This document shows, piece after piece, positions 9,093 to 21,600 of a stretch of 64,000 nt of DNA. A model generated the notes under the pieces. It made no database searches and was not told the origin of the DNA. It worked only from the letters and a program-made list of their open reading frames with translations. Position 1 is the stretch's first letter. Each line of letters starts with the position of its first letter. This DNA comes from Neurospora tetraspora (taxonomy: Eukaryota > Ascomycota > Sordariomycetes > Sordariales > Sordariaceae), in assembly GCF_033439725.1 (NCBI RefSeq), contig NW_026944384.1, positions 868,001 to 932,000 of the forward strand. Direction: 5' to 3'. The translations under genes and the position numbers were made by a program.

Positions 9093-11003
9093 TCAAACCA
9101 TCTCCCTAGGCTCCCTCTCCCTCGCCTCCTGCCTACTCGTCGCCTCACAAGTCGTAAGAGTAGTCACCTTCTTCCCCTGCCCTATCATACCCTGCGCCTG
9201 TCCCGTCCCATAGAACGGCACTGCATCATTTTCCTGCCACACCAGATTCCTCTCACTCCCCGCTGGACTAATCCTCCCCGCGATACCCCCTCCAATGTCT
9301 TCCTCTGAGCCTAGTCCTCCGTTCATGCCGTTCATGCCGTTCATGCCGTTCATGTTGCTCCCATGCCCATGCACTCCATGACCCTCGCCCAACACCTCAC
9401 TAATCGGCACACTCTTCATCTCAATCTCGTGCTCAACCTGGATCTCACCCGGTCGGCAGTGGTTACCGGAGCGCATGGCGCTGCCGCCGATACTGTGGGC
9501 TGATCTTGTATGGGTTCGTATGCCGGAATGCTCGGATGTTGATCCTGATTTACCGTCTCCTCCATGTTTGCCACTACCGCCGAGTCCGCCGCCGCCACCG
9601 CCGAACTTGGATTTGGAAGCGTGGTAAGCGCCCCTTGTTTTGGCGTACAGATCGGAGAGGAGCATCTTGGGGAAGACTTTCTGTACTAGTGGCTTGAGGG
9701 CCGGAGCGGAGGCGCACATGATGGCGATGTTGACTTCGATGCAGGACCAGATGGCTATGGAGACGCCCATTACTGTTTTGTTTCTTTTGGTCAGCAAACT
9801 GCACGGCAAGAAAGGAGGAAAGGGAACGAAGGGAGACGAGACATACCCGACTGCTCCTCAGGAGGCGCCACCGCAATCTGCTGCAACGAGGACAGTCTCA
9901 CAATACTCATGACACTGGCAAACATGCCCAACCCAAACAGACTCGTCAGAATGAACTTCTGCTTCTTTGGAATCTGCAGCTTCCACAGCAACGGGATGGG
10001 AATAATAGCCAGGACCAGATCAGAAGCGATGTTGATGCCCGCATTGGCAAAAGTGATTATGTTCTTATCCATGCAGAATCCCTCCGGACGCCCCTCGCGC
10101 CGGACCATCTCCCACCAGAGGTTGATGGGCCAGCAAGTAAAAAAAGTGCCCAAGACGGACCAGAGACCGTAGATGGCGACGAGGACGAAGTAGATTCTGA
10201 AGAACTTTTGCATGCGTGGAGTGCGGAAGACGCGGTAGCATTGGACGGTGATGGATATCTTGACGAACATGAGGGCGAGGGAGTAGATCCAGATGGTTGC
10301 CCATAGGGCCTGTTGAGAGTCTTGGTCAGGGTCAAGTCGTCATTTTACTAGGTATGTCTGGGGCTTGGTTGGACTGACGTATAGGAACCCGACTGCTTCA
10401 TCTTCACTCGTGAGATGTCTCCCTAGTCCGGCTTTGATCTCTGCAAGTCATTGTCAGTCGCAATGGTTCTTTATTAGATACAGTATTGGGGAAGAGGTTG
10501 GATCTTACGCATCATCACCACGGTAAGATAAGCGATCGACGATACCTATCAACCAGGGTGAATGTTAGCCCATCACGCCCATGTTCATTGAAGTTCCTTC
10601 CAAACCTCCATCCAGCAGTGATCGACATCCAACAAGCACCAGGGGAATGGCTTCATCCCCGTCACCGCCCAATCCCATGGTTCCCTGCCGTAAGCCTTCT
10701 GGACAAGCATCACCACGTGGAAAAAGGACCATAAGCGCGGCCCGGTCCGTTTCTTTTCTTTGTTCTCCAGCTATTTCCCGGGCGACAACCCCCGCTCCAT
10801 TCACCTTAAGGTAACCTCCAGACCCAAAACACAAGGAAGTGAAGTAAACTCACCATCGATCCAACAATATAGTAATCATCCGACCCAACATTTTTGACCA
10901 GAACCACCCTTGTAAACAGTCGGAAACACACAGTAATGAAGGCCAGCGCGGTGAAAGTGATGTCCACCACCACCACCGCCACGGCCCCGTCGGCGATCCA
11001 CAT
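9093..11003 (-). CDS. Fungal rhodopsin-domain (PTH11-like) seven-TM protein, 463 aa
   Basis: Five exons on the minus strand: 10854-11003, 10509-10545, 10379-10440, 9847-10309 and 9093-9772, all junctions GT-AG and in frame (463 residues). Introns are 308, 68, 69 and 74 bp; the first has a perfect GCTAAC branch site. Seven hydrophobic helices are visible: near the N-terminus (IADGAVAVVVVDITFTAL onward), GSMVSSIAYLTVVMM, ALWATIWIYSLAL, IYFVLVAIYGLWSVLG, ITFANAGINIASDLVLAIIP, ILTSLFGLGMFASVM and IAIWSCIEVNIAIMCASAP. The motifs GLGRH after helix 2, TCWP after helix 4 and CIEVNIAIMCASAPALKP in helix 7 are hallmarks of the large fungal family of integral membrane proteins with this domain. Function is mostly unknown; PTH11-like members act in surface sensing. 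This one lacks a CFEM domain. The cytosolic tail is Gly/Ser/His-rich with a tandem Asn-Gly-Met repeat (9-bp units near 9324-9353). Confidence 0.9.
10546..10853 (-). other. Intron 1 of the seven-TM gene, 308 bp
   Basis: Starts GTGAGT, carries GCTAAC 24 nt before its TAG end. It is four times longer than the other introns here. Frames inside it are not needed for the conserved family layout. Confidence 0.75.
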
Positions 11004-12503
11004 TTTGATGTTGATGGACTATCGTCTGGATAGCATTCTCTGGTTGTGTTGTTTGCTTCGTCGTTATTCAGGTCTTCTCTTGATTCGTCGCTGTTGATAC
11101 TGTTTTGTCACTCTGCGATGTTTGCTCACCCTTCAAGGGGAGATGGAAAGGAGTGGATAGACCCGGTGGCGTATGCTGTTGTCAAAGGAGGGACTCGGGT
11201 GGGCTGATGTTTGTGTGTGAGAAGATGTTGATATCGTGAACAGGAAATCGGCAAACAGAAAAAAGGTGGGAAATCCTTTCCACAAACGGCGCGTCTCCAG
11301 CGTGCCGGGCCTTATACCAGGGCTCCGGTCAGTTCAGTTGCGAAAAGCTTCTAGCTTTCTTCTTCCCTTCTTCCAGTGCTGTGTGTCTGCCTTAACTTGG
11401 TGTGTTATCCGAGAGCAGAATGCAGGAAGGGGTGGTATTCTGTCACGGTAGTAGTCGTCTAAGTTTGTTGGCTCGTGGCTTTGCCGAGATATCTACCGTT
11501 CGAGAGATTAGATCACGCGTAACAAATGTTCTCAGGAGACTTCTCATGCGATTCTGGATGGGCCAAAATGGAAAAGTAATTTGGACGGGCAGACAATGGA
11601 CATCTAGACACATGCAAGACCGGCAGGCAGGCCGAGTGTGGGTAGGCAGGCTTGGACTAGTAGAAAGAAAGGAAGGAAGGTGATGGATGGATGGCCGGCA
11701 CGGGACGGAGGATTCACCAAGCGTCCGAGCCAAATTCTTGACGGCCATGGATCGACCAGACTTTGCGCGTGTCTCGTCCGCCGAGTTTCGACCTTTGTGA
11801 CTGACTTCATACACCCACACAATATCACACGCAATATGCTCATGCGAAACCCTCTTCGGATGATGGTTGTGGCTTGTCTTGGCCCAGTCCTTCGTCTAAG
11901 TCTTCAAGGGAGAGGGAAAGGGTCGGCAGGGATGGACCGAATGAGGTCCATGGGGGCCCAATGTCTTGGAACGTTTGGTGTGCCCATCAGTGTTGCAGGT
12001 GTTCAGGAACGGAGGACCCAAGAAACATGTAGTGTCCAGGAACGGGCTTGGGTTGGGGGCTTGGGGCGCCGGGTTACGTACATTGTCCCGGACTTTTTTC
12101 CCGTTTTACCCTTCACCAATCAACATCCTTGAGGGTTCTGATTCGATAGTGGTCTGCTGCACGGCTGGACTTGATGAACCAGATTGGTCTTTGCAGGGAG
12201 GATGGTTCGAGGCAAGGGATATTGGTCTCGTTTTCCAACTTCAGAACAACAGCTATGGTGCGTTTTGGTCTGTAATGCCATTGCGTGCTCCTAGAGCGCA
12301 AGGATACGGGATTTCATAACAGTCTAACACCTGTTTGGGAAATGGGAGTCAAGCGAGGCAAGTCTTGTCAGGGGCAAGAAGGATGGATCCGGGGTAAAAC
12401 GGGCTTGGGTTTAAGACTTTAAGTGGACCGTATCGTGACAGGCGATGCACGTGGGTTAGTCGCATGCCGAGTCTGTTCCTGAGCCCTATCAAGTGATGAA
12501 AAC
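11004..12503. other. Intergenic, upstream of the seven-TM gene up to copia-A
   Basis: 1.5 kb of GC-balanced DNA without RIP signs. Overlapping ORFs of 60-164 codons occur on both strands with no domain or intron logic, so none is called. The last five bases (AAAAC, 12499-12503) are the left target duplication of copia-A. Confidence 0.5.
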
Positions 12504-12668
12504 TGTTAGAGGCCAGGGGATCCACTGGGCGTGCACGTGCCCAACCTGACTGGGATATGCGGGATTTTTACCCAGATGCCAGAGCTTCGAGTCTGTAGAG
12601 CCAGTCTTACACACACACACAACCAAGCTATATTGAACACTATATCGATTATTGCTAGTAATATTATA
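12504..12668 (+). repeat. Copia-A 5' LTR
   Basis: 165 bp, begins TGTTAGAGGC, ends AATATTATA (a TA end where CA is expected, one RIP transition). Includes a CA-dinucleotide run at about 12611-12620. Confidence 0.93.
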
Positions 12669-12899
12669 ATTAAGAGTCTTATTGATTTGACCGTTGAAGC
12701 TATCACCAGTAATGATAACCGATTAAACGATTACTAATAATATTTATAATTAAAATTAATAGCGTTGCTTTTAATAGCCTTAGGGACTGGCCGGCTTGGG
12801 AAGATGCTTTTATTTTTATAGCCTAAAATTTGGGTCTTTAGAAGTATATCGACCCAAATAACTACGTTCTTTAGCTAATTGAACTAATAGAACCCAATA

Positions 12900-15800
12900 T
12901 TATTAACTACTAAGAGGAGGTTCCTATTAGAGAAATTAAAGAAGTTAAGAAGGATAGGAAGGTTACTTTATTTATTGCTATTAAGTTTTATAGTTTTTAT
13001 TATAAGTGCGATTATTATAATTATATAATTAAGAAGTTGGATTGGCGTATAGAAGTTAAAACCTTCTTTAATTTGGGCATTAAGAAGACTACGTTAAATC
13101 GCTAGATATTTAAAACTGTTGGAAATAATTACTAGGAGATTAACTTTATTAAACGTATTAATCTATACGAATAGTACGATAATTTTAGTAAATCTACCGC
13201 TTTTAATAACCGTAAGATAAAAAAGCTCGTCTGAGTTAGATTTATTGATATTTTTAAGCCCCCTAGTAGAACTAACTATAATTAATATAATTAGATTTTT
13301 TATTAGGAGGCAACTAGAGCCTTTTATATTATTAGAGGAATTATTAGAATAAATAAATTAGATTTATAATTCCTAGAGTTCTATATAATTATAAGGTCGA
13401 GTCCTTATACCCTTTGGGCAAATAATTACCAGTTCTAGTATAATAAAGAAATCGAAAGAAATTTTAATTTTAAAACTTTTTTCCGTATTGTAGCTAAGGA
13501 CTTTCGTAAAGTAATAATAGCGAGTATTATTTAGGGAAAGGGTCGCGCTCCCCTATTTAAGGGTACTATATTTATAGTTATATTAAGTAGTAAGCCCCGT
13601 TGCAGAGGACGCTCTTAGCGACGAATAAAACCCTAGTTTAGAAGTAGAGGGACGAGGAGAGGCTATAAGATAGTAAATTTAGGAAGAATATTAATAAGAA
13701 TAAGTATATTTCCTCCTCGTCCCTACTAGCGAATAAACGATTGTATCGATCCCTATATAAATTCTATAAGTAGCCGGGCTATAATTTAGATAAGTATTAC
13801 TAAGTTAGGTTATAATTAGCCTATAAAAGTTGGATTGAAAGTCCTACTATTAAAAAGTGCGTATATACTAATTTTAAAAAGGATAAAATATTTAAAGAGG
13901 CCGTTAACTGTTTATAAATGTAGTGGGACGATAAGGAGTAAGATAATTAACTCTATAGTTGCCGGGTAGGTAAGAGTAATTTTTTAATATTTATAGCGAA
14001 ATATAGTGCTATATACTTATTAAGAGATTTCATAATTTTCCATTTAAGTATAATAATATATATTTTTAATAAAGTTAGTCGCTTCGAAGATTTTACCCCG
14101 TTAAATATTAATAATTATATATAGGCGGGAGATAAGCGGATTCTTATAGAGGGGTATAATATTATTATGATTATGGTTTAGGACGACGACGGAAATAGAG
14201 AGCTCTAGTTCCCTAACGTCGCTTTAGTATTGGGTATAATTTATAACTTCGTTTCCTTAAAATAATTCGAGGATTAATAAATTTATTAGGACTATAAGAA
14301 TGATTGCTTACGCTTTGGCTTTATAGACTCCCTTATTTATTATATTTTTTTTTAAATATAAGTAATTTCTTTTAGAGTATATCTTTTTGTAGAATAGCGT
14401 TGACGAATCTTCTTTTATTGTACGGTATATAAATTATATTAAGTTGAAGCCTTAAGAGGGTAAGCCCTTTCGTTAGTATTTTCGATTTGGTTACTTGGGG
14501 CCTGAAAGTTTAATTAAATTAATAAAGTAAAAGTATAGTGTACGATTTAAGGGATTGGATATAGTGTATTGCGAGTTATATATTAAAATTAAATTAAAGC
14601 GCTAGGTGCGTAGAGAAGTTTGTAACTATTTAGAAGGCTTTAAGTTATAATTAATTGTCGATTTCTTCTTTTATAAGGAGGTAAAGGTAGGGGGTTAGAA
14701 ATATTTAAATTTAATAATAGCTGTAGACTGGTAGTTTGAATTCGCTTAGATATATTATTTAGGTAATAGAAAAGCCGAATTTAATATTATATATTTAGAA
14801 TCCTGTTATATAAGGCTATAAATTCAATATTAAATTATATTTCGGGTAATCGAATACGATAACGAAATAATTAGTAGTAGTAAGAAGATTACCATCTAAT
14901 TTATTGTAAAGGGAATTAGTATCGAGCCCTTAACGCTTTATACGTAAGTTTAAAACGGCGGCGCAAAGCGCTTAAGGGGTGTAATTAAAATTAAAGGTAC
15001 GGTAATATAATTAAGTGTAAATCTTCTTTATAAATTATAAATAGAAATTATTAGAGTAGTTGTATATTTGTAAAATTTAACTCCTAAGGTGGAATATTAT
15101 TAGAAATCTCCTTAAGACCGATTCGAAACGTATTATTAATTTAAAGATGGTATCGTTCTTCTATTAAACCCTTTCCCTACTATTGTATACCTCGAAGTAT
15201 ATAGATATAAGGTTTTTATTCTTATAATAGAAATTATAAAAGAATAGAATAAATTGATGAAGTTTAAGGATTGTGTTTAGGTTAACTATTTAATTAAATG
15301 TTAATTAATGAATATTTATAGGATTTAAAATCCCTATACTAATTCTATTATTATTATATGAAATATTATATTTAATAAAGATGAAGTCTTTCCTAGTAGT
15401 AACGTTAAAGAAATTTATAATGCCCTCTAATATTTCCTTTAAAGAGTTAATTATATAATTAAGAGATTTTATTAAGTAGATATTATATAAGTAGACGTCC
15501 TACAAATCGAAGTTATATCTATTGTAAATAATAGAATTCTTAGCCCTATTGTTTAAGATTTTCTTATTGAGATTGGGAATATATTAGGGGAAGAAGAGGA
15601 ATTAAAGTCTCTAAAAATATAAATATAGTTTAGATTTTTAGAAGTCCTATAAATATTAGAAACATAATTATAAATAGGTTTAGAGATATTACAAGAATTT
15701 CTAGAGTCCTTACTATCGCCGCCTATATAATTATTATTAGATTTTTAGAATACGGTCTTGAATTTAAAGCATGAAAAAGAGGGTTATTTCCCTATATTTT

Positions 15801-17690
15801 TAAGAGTTTAGCCGCTTTTTTAATAACTAACCTCTTTCGTTCTAACGAAGATTTATAGTTAATTATAAATTAATATTTTTATTAGGCCGTGTCGTTCTTA
15901 TTTATAAAGGGTAGTCGACTGGTGGGATTTTAGGGAGATAAGGTCGTAGATTAAACCTTCTTGGAGGAGATAAGAGAGAAGGGTATTAATATCGATCCCA
16001 ATTATAATCTTAAATTAAAAATAATGAAGGAAATTATTAACTACTATAGAGTAAAGGGTACATTAAAGACCCTTTGTCGAATTAACTTCCTACCTCTTTT
16101 AAAGTATTATAGTAATTTTAATTCTTATCCCTTTAAAGAACTCTTTAAAGCTATAGAGAGGGAATATTTAAGCGAATATAAAGATAAGAAGTTTTAGAAG
16201 TAGGTTAATATTAAGGAAGTAGGAGATAACGAAATATTCGGTTCGATATAAGTATATATTTATAAATTTGATTAAGACGGCCGGTTTTTTAAATGTAAAG
16301 TACGTTTAGTTATACGTAAGGATTAATAATTTAAAGATAGTGTGTGTAAAACGTATGTAGCGATTCTAGCTATTAGGTTGTTCTGTATCCTAATAGCTAT
16401 GGCCGCTTACTTTAATTTTGATTTAGTTTAATATAATAAAAAGAATATTTTTATTAATATTATATTCAATGAGGTAATATTTATAAAAGTTCCCCCTAAA
16501 TATATTAAGAAAGGTTAAATATTTTAGCTACTATACGCGCTATATAGTTTATAGAAATCTTCCTTCCTCTAGTTATAAGAATTTACTAAGACCCTTATAA
16601 TTATAAGTATAAACCCTCTCCCTATAGAGCTTAATATCCTAATTAAAGATAATATATTCCTTTTCTTCTACGTTAATAATATTATTATTGCTTATAAATA
16701 TAGGGATGAAGGAATTACTATAATTAAAAGGGTAGTAGCCGCTATAGAGAAGAAGTATTAATTAATAAATAGACAGTTATTAAAGTAGTTTTTAAATATT
16801 AAAATTATTTAAAACCGAAAAAAGAAGTTAATTTGGTTATTATAGTATAATTATATTTAAAAGATAGCGGAGAAGGTTAAGCGTATAAAGAAATTATATT
16901 TTATGCTTATAGTTAGGGAGGAACTCCTACTTTACTAAAATAGTGTAGCCCCGTACGAGATTTATATATAGTAAGTTAAAATTAGTTCGATTCTCTATAT
17001 CGCTATTACGTCACGATTAAATATAGCCTTTCCGGTCTTTAGATTTATTCGATTTAATTTAAACCCTAGTTTAGCGTATTATACGGTTGTAAATAGAGTA
17101 CTCTTTTACTTTCTAATAATTTAAAATTATATTTTTTAGTTAAGTAATAAAGATTGTTGGGATTTTTACGTTACAATTAACGTTTTATTTATAAATAATT
17201 ATCTTAATTGAAAGAGTTTACAAGTATTTATATTTAAATTATTAAGCGCTACTATCGATTGGTGTACTAATAAATAAAATATAATTATAACTTTATTTAT
17301 AGAAGTTAAATTATTATCTTTTAATTAAGGAGTTAAAGAAGTAATCTAGGCCCGCCGTCTCTTTGACGAACTTACTTTAGGATTCGAAGATTAAGAGGCT
17401 ACGCTTATGAGTTATAATAATAAGTAGATAATATAATTTATTGTGAAGGAGGGAGTTCGGCTCGTAATTAAATTTAAATATATCGATATATATAAATATT
17501 AATTAAAGTAAGTGTAGGAGATGAAGCTAGTAGATGTAATCTACGTGCCTACTAATGAGTAGGTTGCGGATGGCCTTATAAAGAGCCTCCTTCCCGTAAT
17601 ATATTTAAAATTTATAGAGTAGTTGGGACTTATAGAGTTACAGCGGCGATAAATTCAACTACGAGAGTTTAGTAGCGGAAGTATCGTTAT
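12900..17690 (+). pseudogene. Copia-A gag-pol remnant
   Basis: The coding region is recognisable only as broken pieces. Near 14491 the frame reads LGPESLIKLI followed by a segment matching the copia pre-integrase/integrase start. Near 16270 it reads DGRFFKCKVRLVIR, the start of a copia reverse transcriptase. At 16669-16680 the codons Tyr-Val-Asn-Asn stand where the catalytic Tyr-x-Asp-Asp of the polymerase belongs, both Asp codons changed to Asn by G-to-A. Near 17545 VDVIYVPTNE then VADGLIKSLL marks the RNase H C-terminus. Many in-frame TAA/TAG stops exclude expression. Outer limits are approximate. Confidence 0.85.
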
Positions 17691-17924
17691 AGGCTATTTA
17701 AAGGGTATAGAGGATTTTATAAAAGAGGATTCGGGTAACGAATCGGTAAGTGTAACAGTAAGTGTAATAAAGTAAGATTTTTACGAATAAAAGTTTAAAA
17801 GCTATTGTAACGAAGAGATAATTTAGGAATAGTATTATTTCTAGTTAGTTTTGGGAGGATTTTAGGATATTTTAGGGTATATTTGGGTAGATTTAGCGTA
17901 GTTTGTGTATTAGATTTAAGGGGG

Positions 17925-18095
17925 TGTATTAGAGGCTAGGGGATCCATTGGGCGTGTACGTACCTAGCTGGATTGGGATATGCGAGATTTTTACCCAGAT
18001 GCTAGAGCTTCAAGTCTGTACAGCCAGTTTTATATATATATATATATAATCAAGCTACGTTAAACTCTATATCGATCATTACCAGTAATATTATA
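17925..18095 (+). repeat. Copia-A 3' LTR
   Basis: 171 bp, begins TGTATTAGAGGC, same end as the 5' LTR. The dinucleotide run of the other LTR appears here as a longer TA repeat (about 18032-18047), as expected if CA became TA. Confidence 0.93.
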
Positions 18096-18100
18096 AAAAC

Positions 18101-18320
18101 CTTAGGTTGGTGCTCGCTAGAGTCAACATTCCTCGCTCTCGCTTGAGTTGAAGAAGCAAAATCTATTATGGGAGAAGGAAGGAGTCGTCCCAAAGGATAA
18201 GAGATGGGGTGAAGGATGCAAGAAATGGCTAGTATGAACTATTGTTTCGGAATAGGCAAGGGCTATAAAGCGAGAGTATTGGTCGAGCTTACCCAGAGAG
18301 AACTCCAGAAAGAATATTAG
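18101..18320. other. Island of unmutated host-like DNA between copia-A and the MULE
   Basis: About 215 bp of GC-balanced sequence with normal CpA content, sandwiched between two RIP-damaged elements. It probably continued into 47085 onward before the MULE inserted. No ORF of note. The bases AATATTA at 18313-18319 resemble AATATCA at 47085-47091. Confidence 0.6.
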
Positions 18321-18384
18321 GGCATTTTATTTGGGGGCACCCGGGTTGTCTTACGGAGGCACCCAACCTTATGGGGGCACCCAT
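18321..18384 (+). repeat. MULE left inverted terminal repeat
   Basis: 64 bp matching the reverse complement of 47021-47084 with a handful of mostly C/T differences; nearly RIP-free. Confidence 0.88.
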
Positions 18385-18619
18385 CGGGCTAGGGTTTAAC
18401 GTGTGTATTATTTTTTTCAACCTTTTAATACAGTTAGACAATAATCGTATAGTACCCTTTCGTTGTAAAACAATACCAAGCCCAATCAACCAGTAGACCC
18501 TATATATACAACTCCCATCTTTAGACTTGGTGATTTTTAAACTTAATAAATACCTTTCAACCTCTACAACTTTCTTTCTACTCCCTCTTAATAACTAAAC
18601 CACTTATAAATATTAGAAT

Positions 18620-21600
18620 AGGCTAGAATCGACTGTACGTACGTAAATATTAATCGTATCAATTACTAGAACTATTTACTACTTTTATTAAAGCTTCAAA
18701 ACGCTACGCGTATTGCGTATAAAATTCTAATTAAAATACCGCTGTAGGATCTGAATACGCCTATCGACTTTACTTATATCGAAAATAACGATAGTAATAG
18801 TAATCCTTGTACCGACGTCGACGAAGAGTAAGAAAGCTTTTTTAACGACGATACTTTTATTAATTTTCCTAGCGATTCTAGCGACTTTAATTATTCTAAC
18901 AATTCTAGTAGCGACTTTAATATTAATTTTAGTGTACAGTTACTTAATCCTAATCCCAATCCTAATCCTAATCCGCCTCCTTCTATATAACTACTTTCTA
19001 ATAATATTAATTAATTAGCCGACTCTCTTAGTAAAAACGAAAACAAATTCTTTAATTAAAGAAATATTATTGGGAGGTACCGATCGACGAATTCTTGGAT
19101 GAGAGGAAATTCCTTTTCTGGATAAATGAAGAGGTAAAAATTACCTTCTCTTTGAAGGTTGAGAAAAAGGGTAGCCTGGTAGGCGTTGACGGGCATTGGA
19201 GTATGTGTGTGTATAGAGCGTTCAATGACAAATAGAATGGTATGTAGAATGTGGGGAAAGGTAGTAGATTGGTAGAGATATTAATAAGTGTCTAAGATAT
19301 ATTTCTTTCCCCTTTGTTCGAAGGAAGCCCTCTTCAAATAGACTTTTTAAATCAATAAGTTATTGAATAATAAAACCCTTTATATTTTTAGAATTGTTAT
19401 TTTTTAATCATTCTAACGGTAGTTTGGTTATTCTTATATGTTAACTATAAAGTCCGGAATTCGAATCCGAACTTAGAAGTCTTCTCGGACTTCTTTCTTC
19501 ACTTCTATTTTATATAGTCATTATATGACGAAACCGTTTGTACGGTCGGAAACGTTATGTTCTGTTCTTTCCAATAGAATTACGTATGACTTCGTTCGAC
19601 TGATGTTGAGGCCGGAATTCAGCTTCGAAATTCGGACTTTGGATTTTCCTCTGGATTTTCTTCCGGATTCTATTTAGGGTTGATCCCTATTATTGGCCGG
19701 AGGTTTTCTCCGGACCGGAATTTTTCTCCGGTTATAAAAATGGTATTTATATATAAAAATATAAATTTCATTTTTATACTTATATATTATTATATAAGCC
19801 CGTAAATCTGTTATAAGTCTATTATTATTATTATATATATATTTAAGTCTATAATAACTAACAAATATAATTATTAATCTACCCTCTAGTATTATATTTC
19901 CCGTAGCTATAACCAAAATTCTTTAATAGTTAATTAATAAGTTATAGATAAAAAATTATAGATTTGTAATTACTCGTACTTAAGGGCGTAGTAAGTTTAG
20001 AACCGCCGTCCAAAATTATATACGGTATTATATTGTTTGTAACTACTATAGTAAACCGCGCAAGTCTAAGGTAACGATTCGAAAAATAGCCTTACGAAAG
20101 TATAATTATTAATAGAAAGGGCTTGTAAATGAGGATATTGAAAGCGATATTCTTTAGTACTTTCGGTTATATTTTAACCTAGACTACTAAATTTATAACT
20201 ACGGCCAATCCTAGTACCCCTTTGTATACCCCTAGTACCGTAAAATAAAGTTAGATATATTTAAGAAGATTAACGATATTTCTAAATTTAATACTATACG
20301 AAGTCGGGAAATTATTATTATAGTACGAGAGGACTTTCCTAAATCTATATATACGAGAATTAATATATATAACGTACGCGTATATATTCGTTATTATAAT
20401 TTCGATGGCTATACCCTAATTGGCGCTTTAATTAAGTTATTTAACGATAATAATATTAAATATATTAAAAAGATAGATTTAAACGATGAAGAATAGTTAT
20501 TGGGCCTTATTTTTACCTTCCCAATTCATATAAATATAGTTAAAGTATTTCTTAGTTATAATTAGCGATAATATATATAATATTAACCGGTTTTATTATT
20601 CCTTTTACTAGGTTTTGAACGTCTCTTCTATTAGTTCGGTATTTAATTATATCTTTAGCATTATTAACAACGAAAAATAGAAGGTTTTTAATTTCCTGAT
20701 AGAAGTTATTAAAGAATTAAAATTATGGTATAGCCTTCTTACGCCCATTGTCGTCGTTATAAATAAATATAAAGAAATAAAGTAATCTCTTAGTAATATT
20801 TTCCTTAATACCTAGTAATAGTTTTACTTATTCCATATTTTTAAGAATATATTATTTAATATTAAAAAGAAGTGAAAGAAGTAAAAGGGTAATAACGATA
20901 GCGATAATTCTAAGGATAAAGAGGGTAAAGATAATTAAGAAAATTTGATATCTTTTAATTTAATTAATTAAAGTATTTATTTATTAGTACGCAACCCTAA
21001 TTCGAAGGCGGGCAATTTAGTTAAAATTATAAACGACCCTTATAGTATTGTAAATATATTTACATTTATTATATACGCTAATATTGAATTAGAGTTTTAG
21101 GTTACTTGGGAGAGGTTAAAAACCCAGTTTCAAAGCTAGAAAATGGTTCTTCGATATATCTAAAAGAATTAGCTCCCTATTAAAAATTAATAGGTATACT
21201 ACTATATTAAGTAGTATCGAAATTACGGTATTAGAGTGACGTCCCTAATTAAATCGAATAACTTTAATATTAAAAGCTACTTTCTTAATAGCAATAATGA
21301 TATTTACAAATTGATTACCGCTATTATTAAAATAGTTACTAAGTAATATTAAATTTTGAAAGAGAAGATTATAAAATAATAAACCCGCTAGTAATAAAAA
21401 TATATTGACCGTACGTATTTAAGCAAGCTACCACTACAAATTAATTATATTGTATTCGAATTAACTAATTACGAATACTATCAAGTAAAAAAGTATAAGC
21501 TTATTAATTAATGTAGAAATCCGCCTACTTTAAAGGCCTATAGTAAGGAATATAATATTATTACCTAGTATAGATTGCTTTACCGCTATATTATATTTAA

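Larger units (their letters stand above)
12504..18095 (+). mobile_element. Copia-A: complete Ty1/copia LTR retrotransposon, RIP-degraded
   Basis: 5592 bp bounded by near-identical direct repeats (12504-12668 and 17925-18095) and perfect 5-bp target duplications AAAAC (12499-12503, 18096-18100). A polypurine-type tract (TTTAAGGGGG) directly precedes the 3' LTR. Domain order on the plus strand is copia-like: pre-integrase and integrase region near 14490-15050, reverse transcriptase near 16260-16700, RNase H end near 17540-17690. The reading frame is riddled with stops of the TAA/TAG-from-CAA/CAG type and CpA is nearly absent, so it is a RIP-inactivated copy. The first ~130 bp of the left LTR are much less mutated than the interior. 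Confidence 0.95.

Noticed and set aside
11443-12319. Several frames of 79-164 codons before copia-A
   Set aside because: Both strands equally open; no conserved features or introns.
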